A stretch of DNA of 64,000 nt from Cycas panzhihuaensis (lineage: Eukaryota > Cycadophyta), in the NCBI GenBank assembly GCA_023213395.1, contig CM041465.1, positions 227,361,741-227,425,740 of the forward strand. Direction: 5' to 3'. How positions within the stretch are numbered: the first letter of the stretch is position 1; each line of letters begins with the position of its first letter. Below, piece by piece: positions 34,800-46,357 of this stretch. Under the pieces are notes generated by a model. It was not told the DNA's origin, searched no databases, and saw nothing but the letters and a program-made list of their open reading frames with translations. The position numbers and the translations under genes are program-made.

Positions 34800-36060
34800 T
34801 TAGACTTAGATGCTCTTGAACAAATTGCTCACTTTCTCAAGTTGAATCATCGTGTGGCAACTACTTCCATTTGATGAGATACTCTTTGATATGTCAAGAG
34901 TGCAAACACATAACCCTTTCCTCCAAAATTCATCCAGGCATCATTTGAAGCCTCCCTTCATTATCTAATATTGATATTTTTGTTTATGCCTGCACTTGCT
35001 ATCCAATTACCCTTTTAAGATAAGATACATGGAAAACATTATGGATTTTAGTTGTTATGGGTAACTCTAAGGCATAAGCCACTTTCCCCACTCATTTAAG
35101 GATTTTATAAGGCCTATAATACCTTGGCTTTAACTTGTGTTTATCCTCTCTTAAGTGAAATTTACTTGTATGGTTGCAAGTGCAAGTAAACCCAATCTCC
35201 TACTTGAACCTCTCATTCACTTCTTTGTTTGTCTACTTATTGTTTCATTTGGTTCTAAGCCAAGTTAAGGTTTTCTTTCAATATCTTGAGTGTCTCTATA
35301 GTTTGTTGTAGATGTTCTTCCACTACTGGAACTCTAGAATTGTCTATGGTGTAGTTCTTAATAGATGGTGGTTCATACCCATATAATGCTTGGAAGGGAG
35401 TTCTTTTTGTTGCTATATGGTAAGTAGTATTATACCACCATTCTATCATGGGAAGCTAATGATGCCATTAATTTTGTTTATCTGACACATAGCATCTGAT
35501 ATATACTTGTAAACATTTGTTAACTAGCTCCATTTATCCATTTGTTTGTGGGTGGTATGTTGTGCTCATTGTTAGCTTGGTACCTAAAGCTTAGAAGAGT
35601 GTAGTCTAGAAATTGCTTATGAACGCTTGGTCTCTATCACTAATAATCTTCTTAGGCATTCCATGGAGCTGATGTATCTCTTTTAAGAAAATCTTGACAA
35701 TTTATTTTGCCTTATAAGTAGACTGGATTCCATAAAAATAAATATACTTTGTTAATCTATTAATAACTACAAGGATGGCATCCTTCTCGTCTAATTTTGG
35801 TAATCCCTGATGAAGTCCATGGATATTTCTTCCCATCTTTGATCTAGTATAGGGAGTGGATGTAATAGACTGGGCATCTTTTTCATTTTACCCTTTTGTT
35901 GTTGGCACACTTCTCAAGCTGCAACCCATCTTTTAGTATCTTGCTTGAGCCCATTACAATAGAAGGATTGCTTAATCCATTGGTAAGTCTTTAGGAATCC
36001 AGAATTACCTATTATTGGAGAGGCATGTACATCATCTAATATCTTCTCCTTAATCTTGGA
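34800..36060 (-). pseudogene. Element E integrase and chromodomain
   Basis: Zinc-binding block near 35970-36030: GNSGFLKTYQWIKQSFY, with the second His of 'GHSG' now Asn. Core: EEISMDFIRDY (about 35835) keeps the first Asp, and THNKQT/TYHPQTNG-stop-MELVN (about 35540-35560) keeps the Glu. An open stretch 35255-35449 has TPFQALYGYEPPS. The C-terminus at 34803-34929 reads ILEERV...EYLIKWK-stop-LP..DST-stop-ESEQFVQEH, an obvious chromodomain whose Trp codons became TAG. The core joins cDNA to the genome; the chromodomain targets chromatin. Confidence 0.88.
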
Positions 36061-36259
36061 ATTAGGACTAAGATATATTCTATTTTTGTACCACAGGATG
36101 TTTGCTACCCATGAAAAACTTTTATGACTATCTTGATAAACCTATAGATCCTATATTAATTGCTTTATCTTAGTATCCTTTTTCCACTCTTCCTTTGCCT
36201 CCTCAACCCATAAAGGGGTAACTATCATTAATACATATAATATAGAATCTCCTTCCTTT

Positions 36260-36660
36260 CGTGATAGGGCATCAACTACTATATTTTCCTTCCCTTTTTT
36301 ATATATGATTTCAAAATCAAAACCTTGCATTTTAGAGACCCATTTTTATTATTCCTCAGAAGCTACCCTTTGGTCTAGGAAATACTTCAAGCTTTCATAG
36401 TCTATCTTTATTTTTAAATAGGTTGCAAGTAAATATTGGCGCTAATTTTGAATTACTTGTAGGATCTCCATCATCTCTTTTTCATACGTATACTTGACTA
36501 AGTCTTTGGACTTCAATTTTTAACTTTTAAAGGCTATGGGCCTCTCTTCTTGCATGAGGACTGCTCCAATACTTTGTCCTGAGGCATCACATTCAATGAT
36601 AAATGTTTTAGTGAAGTCAGGAGTTGCTAAAACTAGTGTGGTAGTCATGGATACCTTTAG
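36260..36660 (-). pseudogene. Element E RNase H
   Basis: [20 protein letters not shown] (36550-36610) with the first Asp, KYTYEKEMMEILQVIQ (36440-36490) with the Glu, LKIKIDYESLKYFLDQ (36365-36425) with the third Asp, and YKKGKENIVVDALSRKE (36255-36310). All catalytic residues are visible; a few stops interrupt. Confidence 0.87.
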
Positions 36661-36769
36661 GTTCTCAAAGGCTTTAGTAGTGGTATATATCTATATGAAT
36701 GAATCCTTCTTTAATAATTGTGTCAAGGGTACTATAATCTTGGTATACCCTTTAACAAATTTTCAGTAG

Positions 36770-37480
36770 TACCCTACTAAACCTAGGAATCCATGTAGCC
36801 CTTTGATGTTTTTAGGCTAGGGTCAATTTACTATGGCTTCAATCTTCCTTGGATTGACCTTGACTCCTTCTTATGAGATGATGTTCCCCAAGTACTCCAC
36901 TTCATGCCTTCCAAAGTTACATTTTGATCTGTTTACAAAGAGTTTATTATCTTCTAATAACTGTAAAACCTTATCAACATGTTGAAGATGTTCTTCCTTT
37001 GTTTGGTTATACACTAAGATGTTATCAAAGAACACTAAGACAAACTTCCTTAGATAAGGTCGAAAGATTTTATTCATGAGCCCTTGGAATGTGGCTGGTA
37101 CATTGGTTAAGCCAAAAGGCATAACTAGGAATTCATAGTGGCCTTCATGGGTGCGAAAAGCTATTTTGTGAGCATCAGCAACCTTGATTCTAATTTAGTG
37201 ATATCTAGATTTTAAACCTATGGTGGTGAGAAGGGTTGTTCCATTCAATTCATCTAATAACTCATCAATCATAGGTATGGGGAATTTATCTTTAATAGTA
37301 ATTTTATTTAATTCCCAATAATCCACATATATACGAAAGGATCTATCCTTCTTTTTTACCAATATTACTGCTACCGAAAATGTGCTTTTACTTTCCGTGA
37401 TGGCCCTGGATTTAAGAAGTTCATGCACTGATTTTTTAATTTCATTCTTCTGCTAATAAGGATATCTATAAGGTCATATA
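36770..37480 (-). pseudogene. Element E reverse transcriptase
   Basis: Two open stretches. 37195-37428 has ILVKKKDRSFRIYVDYWELN and KFPIPMIDELLDELNG. 36871-37122 has [13 protein letters not shown]. The catalytic box is FFDNILVY at about 37009-37032: the second Asp of FFDD is Asn, a G-to-A change that abolishes activity. [12 protein letters not shown] just before MPFGL (37125-37165) is typical of chromoviruses. Confidence 0.9.
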
Positions 37481-37839
37481 CTAGGTGGATTGCTACTAGC
37501 AATGAGTTCAATAGTATGATCTTGTTCCCTTTCTGGAGGAATCCCCTTAGGAATATCTTCAAAAACCTTGTTATGTTTGGCTAATACTTCTTGTAATTCG
37601 GGTGTTAGGTTATTGTCCTTATGAAGATCTTCCTTTGTTACTAACTCATGCCCTTCTAATGTATAACATCTAGCTATAAGTCCTATTCCTCCCTTTCTTA
37701 GAAGCTTCTCCATCTTATGTGAACTGATGACCTATGATAGAGGTAGGATAATTTCATTGAGTTGGTATTGTTACCCTCCTGAGTTAAAATGAATGAATAA
37801 TTCCTCTAAGTTAAGTTGAAAAGTACCTAATGTTTTTAG

Positions 37840-38130
37840 CTATTGTACTCCCAAAACCACATCAACTCCTCCCACTGGAATGGCATACATTGAGGAAGCC
37901 AATTGGTAATCTCCCATAGTTATTTTAATATTATGAGATTTACCTCCACAGGCTAATGTACCACCATTGGCAACCATAACTTGAAAATTCTTAACCAGAT
38001 AAAGAAAACAATTTAATTCTTCTATAACTTTCCTATTGATAAAATTATGTGTGCTTCCTAAATCAATTAAGATGACTACCCTTTTTTTCTTGATGTATCC
38101 TATAATCTTCAAAGTTTGTAGAGCTGTAAC
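37840..38130 (-). pseudogene. Element E protease
   Basis: A 90-codon open stretch: VVILIDLGSTHNFINRKV. The active-site triad D-S-G appears as D-L-G, catalytic Asp kept. ANGGTLACGG and VDVVLGVQ follow as in Ty3 retropepsins ('lGmqWL'). Cleaves gag-pol. Confidence 0.88.
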
Positions 38131-38229
38131 CCCTACTAAAGCATGGATAGATATTATCGTTGTGTTCTCTTCTTCAATGTCTAGTGGTTTAAAAGCTATG
38201 TCATCTTCTATAATGGCTTCTTCTAGATC

Positions 38230-38905
38230 TTCTTCCTTTGTATCTTCAATGATGAATAGTCATTTTTCTAAATAATTATGATCTTTATTCCACTTCTCAT
38301 TGCATCGAAAATAAATACCCTTTAGCCTTTTCTCATCCCTTTCTTTAGCTATCATCCTTCATGTTGTAGGAATGTATGGGCTTCTTTTTTCTTCCCCCAT
38401 CCTATTATATTTTTGGGTAGCCCTATTTTTAGCTTCAATTTATCGAGCTACTATGATTGCTTTTGTTAGGATACTCAGTTTCAACAAGTGCAATTCATAT
38501 CATATATCTAATTTTGAACCCCCAATATATAGTTCAAGTATTTTTTCATTATTGAGATCATCAACTAAGGTGGCTAATTTTTGGTGTTCTATAGTGTATT
38601 CTAATATTGTTCCTTCTTGTTTTAGTTTAGCCAACTAACTAAAGTAGTCATCATCCTAAATATTATCAAATTACATTAAAAGATCCTCAACAAAATTTTC
38701 CTACTTATATGATATTCCTTCACGCTTCTTCTTTATCCACTGGTACCACTGGAAGGGTTCTGATTCCATATGTAAAGAAGCTAAGATGATTTTTTTATCA
38801 GATGATACTTAGTGAAGACTAAAAATTATTCCATTTAGCTGACCCAAGTCCTCACATCTTTTCCATTAAATTTCCTAATTTCCACTTTAGGGAGATAATT
38901 GGATC
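38230..38905 (-). pseudogene. Element E gag with zinc knuckle
   Basis: The capsid part near 38720-38905 reads KVEIRKFNGKDVRTWV and MESEPFQWYQWIKKKREG, matching the Ty3 gag 'P.F.GkD...W' and 'w...' blocks. EGTILEYTIEHQKLA follows near 38590. The zinc knuckle near 38275-38320 is Y-F-R-C-NEKWNKDH-N-Y: first and last Cys replaced by Tyr (TGY to TAY). Confidence 0.82.
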
Positions 38906-40231
38906 GTAGCCCTCCTTGGTCATGGTGATCACCTTCATTCCCTATCTTATCCTTCCCCTTCGAAGATCCCTCATTATATTTTTGTAATCCTAATTAACTT
39001 GTAATCTTTTGAAGGGTTTCATCATTTTTTTTAATTACATCTTTAAACTTACCCATTGTGTAATTGTTCTATTACATTGGCATTTTCATCCCATGTTGGG
39101 TTATTTTTTAGGGCCATGGTTACAAAACCTAATCGAAGTTGAATGTTTACTTTTTAAAAGGTATCTAGAAAATGTATCTACCAAAAATAACCTAACTAGC
39201 GTTTAGTCACTAGAATCACACTAATGAAGACCAATAACATAGGGCTTTCTAGGTCTAGGATTGTCTGGTTTATAGGCCCTCTGATAGACTAATCCCAGTC
39301 ATAAATAACATCAACTTGTAGAGGCTAACACTCTACTCTACAATCGTACTACCTTATCTCTAGGGAATGTGGAGGGTAATTTCCTAGGGCTAACTAATTA
39401 TTATATACTACAAATTACAGATGACTGGCAGGTCTCCTATGGTTACCTATACTAGGAATACATACCTAGGGGGGTCCTCCTATATACTCATAGGTATGTG
39501 GAGACTCAATTCTGTAGTTGAGTTCTGTTTAAGGATTGGTTCAAGAGTCCTTTTCACAAGGGCAAGAAAAAAAGAACCATAATGTGCTTAGCCCAAAATG
39601 ATAGTTGCTCATGATTTTTATAGACCCCGGATATAGGGTCTCTAGCCTAGACCAACTAAAAATATTATAAACAAAAAGTAAAGTACTATAAATTATTAAG
39701 AGAAAATGACAAAACTATTTCTCTCTAAAAATTATAGTTGAAAAATACATAAAATATAGATTAAAATAATGACCTCTTAAAATATAATTCTAATAATTTA
39801 GACAAAATTGAATTTTGATATTTAGATCAAAAGTTATTACTCTTTTAATAAATTCATTGTTAGGGTTTTTAAGGACTATAATAGTACCTACTAGTAAAAT
39901 GCTAACAACTTTTTATTATAAACTCCTATCAACTCAAAACTACTTCCATCAGAAAGTAAATTTAAAAACACATAGAATTAAATAAAATTTGAGGTCATTT
40001 AGATACCTATAGCCAAAGTTATAGCACTTAAAAGTTGAGGTTGCAAATTTGTCCTAAAAATACGGTGATGGAAAAGAAGTAGGCCAAAATTAATTTTGCT
40101 ATAATTTTCACAATTTCACCCTAAAATCTATAGTGAGACCACTCAAAATTTATAGGGTGAGTAATTTTGTCTCAAATTCACCCTTTAAAAACCCTTAATG
40201 GCACCTCCTAGATTGCTTCTCTAATACTAAT
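38906..40231 (-). other. Element E leader and primer-binding site
   Basis: 1.3 kb without recognisable domains. The primer site on minus, TAGTATTAGAGAAGC (40215-40229), is a decayed TGGTATCAGAGC-type initiator-Met site beside the 5' LTR. Confidence 0.7.
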
Positions 40232-40522
40232 TGTAATAAACCTAAATTAAAAGAGAGAAATCCAATTGCATATGGTAACACAAGAGCCAAAATTACATAT
40301 AAGAGTATGAAGCATCCATAATCACATGTATCAATGGGCCTCTTTGAGGGGGCAACCTCACATAAGATCACAATACTTCTAGATGATCCTCACTCCTACA
40401 TTACATACATATATATAGGGCTATTAAGATTGCCCATCTCTTGGACTTATAAATGTGGGATAATTACAAGAATAGAAATATAAGATTTGAGAAGAAGAGA
40501 GATAAGGGTTGGGTTCTTAATA
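40232..40522 (-). repeat. Element E 5' LTR
   Basis: 291 bp, plus-strand tgtaataaacc...gttcttaata; pairs with 34456-34750 with about 21 substitutions, nearly all transitions, and one 4-bp indel. The coding-strand start TGTTAAG is TATTAAG here. Confidence 0.93.
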
Positions 40523-40527
40523 ATAAT

Positions 40528-41179
40528 CCTAATAACCATTAAGAAAAACTAAAAATCGTAATGCAAAATTAAAATTAACCTAGTCCAATATCTGTCATAG
40601 CCATAGGATATGCATGTACCATTTGACTCTTTGGAGGAGGTATATAGTTGCTCACTTATGAACTAGGTGAGGAATAAGAGTACCTAGGATCTATTGTGAC
40701 TTGGATTTTATCACCAAACATAGATGTAGATATCACAGGTGAAGGCCTTAATCATATACTAAAAGCCTTAGGCATCAAAACCTCACCTACATTTGGACAT
40801 AAGTTGGAGGTTAATGGCATGACACATAATAACTCTTTACCAGCTCTATATTAGGTATCATTGCTTATATTCATTTTTTATAGTTATTAAAAAATATAGA
40901 ATCATTACTTGCTTCTCATCATAGTATTCAGTTCTACATCTCTGCTATACTAGGTATACTAGTCAAACATGTTAGTGGCACATACTTCTATCATCTCTTC
41001 TACTTATTCATCATCACCATATCATCTCAATTCAAGCAGAATATCACTGCATATTAAAAGGTAAAGAAAATTGGGATTTGTAGTACACTGGAGTTAAAAA
41101 TGTTGTAAAGTATAAAGGTCTTTGGAGAGTCTATTTACAACGTACACCCATCATATCTGCAATAGTTACAATACCTACT
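40528..41179 (+). other. Copia C leader or gag N-terminus, second part
   Basis: No clear domain. Read on plus it joins to the gag at about 41180. Gag N-terminal residues may lie here, but the frame is too broken to assign. Confidence 0.4.
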
Positions 41180-42060
41180 TCTGGTGGATCTGCTCTAATA
41201 GCTCCTATAGATGTTGTAGCCAAACTATAATCGGAGATAGATGATGAAAAGATTCACGCAAGAATTATGTTGGTTACTGATCACTCCTTATATAACTTGA
41301 TTAATGAAGAGAAACATGATATAACCTGGAAGGTCCTTGAAGTTCTCAAGAAGAACTTTAATACCAAGTCAGATTTAGAATTTGTTCATCTTATTCTAAA
41401 AATGAACAAATTAAAAATATAGAAGGGGCGAGCTTATGAGATAATAAATCTCATTTAACTAATAAAACAAGTAATTGATAAAGATTTTAAGATCCAATGT
41501 ATCACTTGGCCATTCTTGATCTAATCATATCTACATGTCCCTGATTATAAAAACTTGCTTGGAAGTCTTCAATCTAGTGGAACATTAAAGACACTCAACA
41601 TCAAAGCACTTACAAAGAAATTCATAGAATTTGAAAAGACCTTTGATACCAACTTTATAGCCTCTAACTCTCTTCTAGATGCAGCCTTTGAGGTGGAAGA
41701 AGAAGCTTGCTATATAAAAACTCAAGTTCTCTCTTATGGCAGAAGAAACAACTAAGCAAGAGGAAGAGGAAGAAATATGGAAAATCATCCACAAGGTCAA
41801 CCAAACCCTTAGTCACAACCTCGATAGTCTCAAGGCCAAGGGCCACCTCAACAAAGAGAAAGATAATTAGGTCAAACTAGTACCTCTTTAGGGACTGTTA
41901 ATCAAATTATTATATATGATCAGTGTAACCGTAAAGGACACTTTACAAAATATTGTAGAACTGCCACTTATAATTTGGCCAAGTTCTAACTAAAACATAG
42001 AGCTCATAATGTTGAAGAACTTGTGAATAATCCTTTAGTGGTGTAGTTTTGTACAAGTAC
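41180..42060 (+). pseudogene. Copia C gag with zinc knuckle
   Basis: The legible gag includes DEKIHARIMLVTDHSLYNLI (41250-41300) and TWKVLEVLKKNF (41327-41365), the UBN2 'a.e.W..L...f' block. An open stretch 41555-41755 is rich in Leu/Glu. A Gly/Arg/Gln-rich region (41755-41880) precedes the zinc knuckle Y-DQ-C-NRKGH-FTKY-C (41924-41960), first Cys changed to Tyr. Forms the particle and binds RNA. Confidence 0.78.
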
Positions 42061-42149
42061 ACTTTCAAAGGATTGAGGAATCTTCATTATCAAATACCAT
42101 TGACCAACTAAAGAGATACTTTGAAGCTCAATATGGATATATCACTTAT

Positions 42150-42520
42150 GAATTCCCTTCATCAATGCTAATTCCTATTGGAATTACAAATAGTGTGGCT
42201 TTAATCGATAGACAGTGGATCATGGATATACGAGCAACTCAATATATGACATGCAATCATAGTCTATATTAAATATTTGATTCAAATATTCAAGAAGTTA
42301 TTCACATGGCTGATAAATCACAACAACCTGTTGAAGGAATTAGTAACATACGCTTGAAACTCCTAGGCTTAAGAGATTTTACATTGCTTGATGTCCTATA
42401 CATACCTAATCTCAAACAAAACCTACTCTCCTTATCCATACTTATCTCTTATGGATTTAATTTGAGTGTAACTGCAAATGACCAGACTCTCTAGGTTATT
42501 CACACTCCAACTGATTGAGT
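42150..42520 (+). pseudogene. Copia C protease
   Basis: The active site reads WIMDIRATQYMT (42218-42253), a decayed W-I-M-D-S-G-A-T-x-H-M-T: Asp kept, S-G replaced by I-R. An open stretch 42306-42494 carries LLDVLYIPNLKQNLLSLS, the canonical protease C-terminal block. Confidence 0.85.
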
Positions 42521-42639
42521 TATCTTGATTGGACATCTCAGTAGTAAACTCTTTCTACTAAATAGCTCTCTATCTTCTAAAGCCTATTGTGTCCAAAGCC
42601 CTTGTGCCAATGAAGAATTTACATTTAACTCCATCCTAA

Positions 42640-43530
42640 CCCACTCAGCGTTGCCACCGGAAGCTCTTTGACATGCTTGTATGGGCCATGTTCACATTGA
42701 TAGACTTAGAGATCTTTGTAACACTCTTCTAAATCTTCTAAAGTTCTCCTCCAAGCTCTTCAAATGTGAAGCTTGTATCATTGCCAAATCTCATTGACAA
42801 CCCTTTACCAAAAGTTAGTAGAAATCTAGCCATTTATTATAATTGGTACACTATGATCTATGTAGACCAATGTACATTCCTTCACTGAAGGGTAAGTTAT
42901 ATTGCATCTCTTTCATTGATGATTTCACTAGAAAAGTATGGGTAGCTTTTCTACACAAGAAAGATGAAGCCTTATGTATATTCATAAAATTCAAATCCTG
43001 TATTAAAAAAGAGTCAGGTTATCAACTCAAATATCTTCAAACTGATAATAGTGGTGAATATACCTCACATGAGTTTGAAAGCTACCTTCGAGACATTGAT
43101 ATCAAACATTAAACAATAGTAGCAAGTGCCCCACAACAAAATGGAGTTGCTGAGCATATGAATAGGACAATCATGAATATGGCTTGGGCTATGTTAATAT
43201 ACAAAAATATACCTGCCTACCTAGGGGCTAAAGCCATCTGGATAGTTATTTATTGTATTAATGCTATTAGTCTATCAAATAAAGGATAATCACCTAATGA
43301 AAAGTGATCAGGACAAGCCCCTATTATTCACTACTTTAAAATTTTTAGCTCTACATGTTATACCTATATTATGGATATAGATCAAAATAAACTCTAGCCA
43401 AGGGCACTTAAAGGTATCTTTTATATACCTAGTGGATAAAAAAGGGTATAAGGTCTTTATACCTTCATAATGAAAATCATTGTTACTAGAGATGTTGTTT
43501 TTGTAGAGATAGAGGATTAGTTACTTAGAC
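42640..43530 (+). pseudogene. Copia C integrase with complete DDE residues
   Basis: Zinc-binding HACMGHVHIDRL and FKCEACIIAKSH (42673-42795) keep the H-H-C-C. Catalytic core: VHYDLCRPM (first Asp, about 42850), SFIDDFTRKVWVAFLHKK, LQTDNSGEY (second Asp, about 43040), and APQQNGVAEHMNRT (Glu, 43130-43165). The triad D, D, E is therefore intact, unlike in A and B. Open stretch 42843-43112. Stops elsewhere still make it a pseudogene. Confidence 0.9.
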
Positions 43531-43600
43531 TAGACCCCAATATACCCTCACATAACTATAATAATATTATCAAGTATGATGTTCAGATTCTAAAATTTCT

Positions 43601-43620
43601 GGGGGGTAGGGGGTGGGGAG
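43601..43620 (+). repeat. G-rich tract in copia C pol linker
   Basis: G6-TA-G5-T-G4-AG, strikingly G-rich in an AT-rich context, located between integrase and RT of copia C. It resembles a polypurine tract and could fold as a G-quadruplex if the first run is split. Confidence 0.6.
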
Positions 43621-44049
43621 ATAGACATAAATTACTCTAAATATTAGAAGCCAATAATAGAGCCTCATAAAATATAAGTTATGACTCTGAACCAATGAAT
43701 GCATATCTAGAACCATCCTTTGAAGATAGTAAACTTAATAAAGGTAAAGACATTATAACAGAATCATCCTCTCCATCTTCAGTTGACAAAGATAAAACAG
43801 TGGTAGAAGGATCATCTTCCTTAGGAACATTAACATCCTCCTCATAAAATGATCATTTTAATGAATAAGATAAGAACTAAGAAGTTGAGGAAATGAGGAC
43901 CTCATTCCCAACTCGAGTATCTTGTAAAGGTCACCAACTCAATAAGGACATACAACCAGATGAGGTAAGAAAAACTATCACTTAAAGTACCCATAGAGAA
44001 AGGATGCAAGAATTATTATATATTGATCTTGAACTAGTAAAATTGCATC

Positions 44050-44870
44050 TTACTCTTAATGAAGAGCCCCTCTCATACCGTGAAGTCAGAAACATACGCC
44101 TAGAGAAATGCAATGAATGAAGAATACCAATCTCTTATAAAAAATAGTACATGGGAGCTCGTTGATCTACCACTTAGTAGAAAGGTAGTTTAAAATAAAT
44201 AGGTGTTCAAAAATAAATATAGATTAGATAGCACCCTTAAAAACACAAGGCAAGGGTAGTATCTAAAGGGTTTAGACAAAGGGAAGGTATCAACTGCATT
44301 GAAGTCTTTACACCTACAACCAAGTGGCTTATAATTAGAACTCTTATGGCCTTAGCTACTCAATAGGGTTGAAAAATCTACCAACTCGATATTAAGACCA
44401 CATTTCCTAATAGGGATCTTGAAAAAGAAATTTACATAGCTCAACCAGAAAGATATAAGATCAAAGGTTAAAAGTATAAGGTTTGCATACTCAGAAAGTC
44501 CTTGTATGGCCTTAAACAAGCCCATCGTGCTTGGTTTTCCAAGTTGTCTAAAAGAATGAGGTAACTTAGATATAAGGTTTATGACTACCAAGATATTGAT
44601 GCAATATTATTCATCAAGTGTCAAAAGGACACAGTCACTTATCTCATAATCTTTGTAGATGATACGCTACTAATGGGTAACAATGAATAAGCAATAAGCC
44701 AACTAAAAAATGACCTTCGCAAAATGTTCAAATTGTTTGACCTTGATTTGATGAAATATTACTTAGGAATTGAAGTAACACAAAGGAATATAAATTTTTT
44801 TCTCTCCCAAGAAAAATACATGAACGATCTTCTAAGTTTCAATTAGAAGATACTCGACCAATGGCTTTAC
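44050..44870 (+). pseudogene. Copia C reverse transcriptase
   Basis: KHKARVVSKGFRQREG (about 44240-44285), IKTTFPNRDLEKEIYIAQPE (44390-44450), LRKSLYGLKQAHRAWF (44490-44537) and the catalytic IIFVDDTLLMG (44646-44680, both Asp intact) in order, then MKYYLGIEV (44751-44780). A typical copia RT with scattered stops. Confidence 0.9.
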
Positions 44871-45079
44871 CTATGGACACTAATACCAAACTCTCAGTTG
44901 ATGGTGATACTAGGGAGGTAAACGTAACACTCTATATGAAACTTGTAGGTAGTCTCATCTACACTACTAATATAAGGCTAGATATTACACACTATGTTGG
45001 CATTCTTGCATGATCCATGATAAATCCTAAGTAATATCACTAGCAGGCTACAATTTGAGTGTTAAAATACCTAAAGACA

Positions 45080-45560
45080 ACCAACAAATTTGGTTTGTTA
45101 TATGAACCTAATAATAAATTTAAGCTTTTTGCATACACAGACTTAGACTTTGTAGGAGATAAAGATATAAGAAGATCAATGTTTAAGTATGTAATATTTC
45201 TTGGAATAGCACCAATATCATGGAGGTCTAGATAGCAGAAGATAGTTGTTGATTCAACTACTAAAGTCAAATACATTACTGCTTCTAAGACTAGCAAGGA
45301 GGTGATATGGCTTAGAAAATTATTGGAAACATTGAATATCACCTAAACAAGTCCTATCAGCCTTGGTGTGGATAATCAATTAGTAATCCACATGGCAAAA
45401 AATCTTATATTTTATGATCATACCAAACATATAAGTATGAAAGTCCATAGGATTAGAGAACTTGTTTATGACGACACAATTCAACTAAAATACTACCCTA
45501 CAGCAGATCAACTGGTTGATATTTCACCAAACCACTCCAAAAGTTAAAGTTTGAATAGTT
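45080..45560 (+). pseudogene. Copia C RNase H
   Basis: FAYTDLDFVGDKDIRRSM (45128-45183), PISWRSR (45214-45234), DSTTKVKYITASKTSKEVIW (45250-45310; catalytic Glu of EAEY changed to Lys), GVDNQLVIHMAKN (45365-45405), HTKHISMKVHRIRELV (45420-45468) and DQLVDIS (45507-45528). Confidence 0.88.
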
Positions 45561-45846
45561 CTGAAGGTAGCTTAGCCTTAGGGCCTTTATCTTCAACTGA
45601 TCAAAGAAGATGGAAATAGGATCATCATACTCTATTCTATTCGTGAAAACCCCTTATAGGTGTAGAAGAATAAGAGTAAGTCTCTACTCTATCCTATTTG
45701 TGAAAACCCCATGTGGGCATGGAAGGATAAGGGTTATACTAGTTTTGGAAAATTATAACCTATAAAAACCTAAAATGGCATAGGGGATGACCAAACGATA
45801 TATGGAAACTTAGCAGATTAAGTTGTACATTTAAGTTATTTAGTTA

Positions 45847-46047
45847 TCAGGCTACATCAAAGAGCCACCTTAGCCATTTTGATTTATAAAAAGGGCTATA
45901 GATCCTAGAAAATACATGGGTTTTTATTCCACATGAGGGTTTTCCTACGAAAGTGTTATTTAGAATTTTAATATAATAATGAGGCTTAAATGAGGACCTC
46001 ATAGAATATATTTTCTCAAAATGATCTTCCATAATTAAGGGGGGGAT
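45847..46047 (+). other. Copia C 3' untranslated region and polypurine tract
   Basis: Short non-coding stretch ending in aagggggggat (46037-46047), a textbook copia polypurine tract immediately before the LTR. Confidence 0.75.
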
Positions 46048-46357
46048 TGAAAGAGGTTAATGTATCAAGTTCATTTGTGTAGATTATTAAGTGACCTTAG
46101 GATATATTGTTAGCATTAATCTCTTAGTGAAATACACTTTACATGCATTTAGATATAATTTTGGGTTTATGTCATTAGGTGGGAAAATCCTAACCCTAAT
46201 GCTCACCCTTAATAATAAAAGGTGAAATCTCAAGGAGGGAGTCATTATTCATTCTCACCTCCAAGCTTGCTCTTATATCTTGTTTTATCTCTTTTTAATT
46301 CTCCATTGTCATTATATGCATATGAGTGATTTATTCCCTAGATCCATCTTTTCTTCA
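46048..46357 (+). repeat. Copia C 3' LTR
   Basis: 310 bp beginning TGAAAGAGGTTAATG and ending TTTTCTTCA. About 40 differences from the 5' LTR by eye. Followed by CTAAT and by the remainder of the element D LTR (46363-46427). Confidence 0.93.

Larger units (their letters stand above)
34456..40522 (-). mobile_element. Chromovirus E (Ty3/gypsy), innermost element
   Basis: 6067 bp, uninterrupted. Left (3') LTR 34456-34750, right (5') LTR 40232-40522; perfect target duplication ATAAT (34451-34455, 40523-40527). The full minus-strand order gag, zinc knuckle, protease, RT, RNase H, integrase, chromodomain is readable. Youngest member of the nest (LTRs differ at about 7-8%, nearly all transitions), consistent with its innermost position. 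Confidence 0.95.
32921..46357 (+). mobile_element. Full-length Ty1/copia element C
   Basis: 13,437 bp including chromovirus E (about 7.4 kb alone). LTRs 32921-33231 (311 bp) and 46048-46357 (310 bp); target duplication CTAAC/CTAAT (32916-32920, 46358-46362). Interior: primer site, long leader, gag with zinc knuckle, protease, integrase, RT, RNase H, polypurine tract. Many stops, but its integrase still shows D, D and E. LTR divergence is about 13% by eye. Inserted in D's 5' LTR, opposite strand. Confidence 0.92.
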
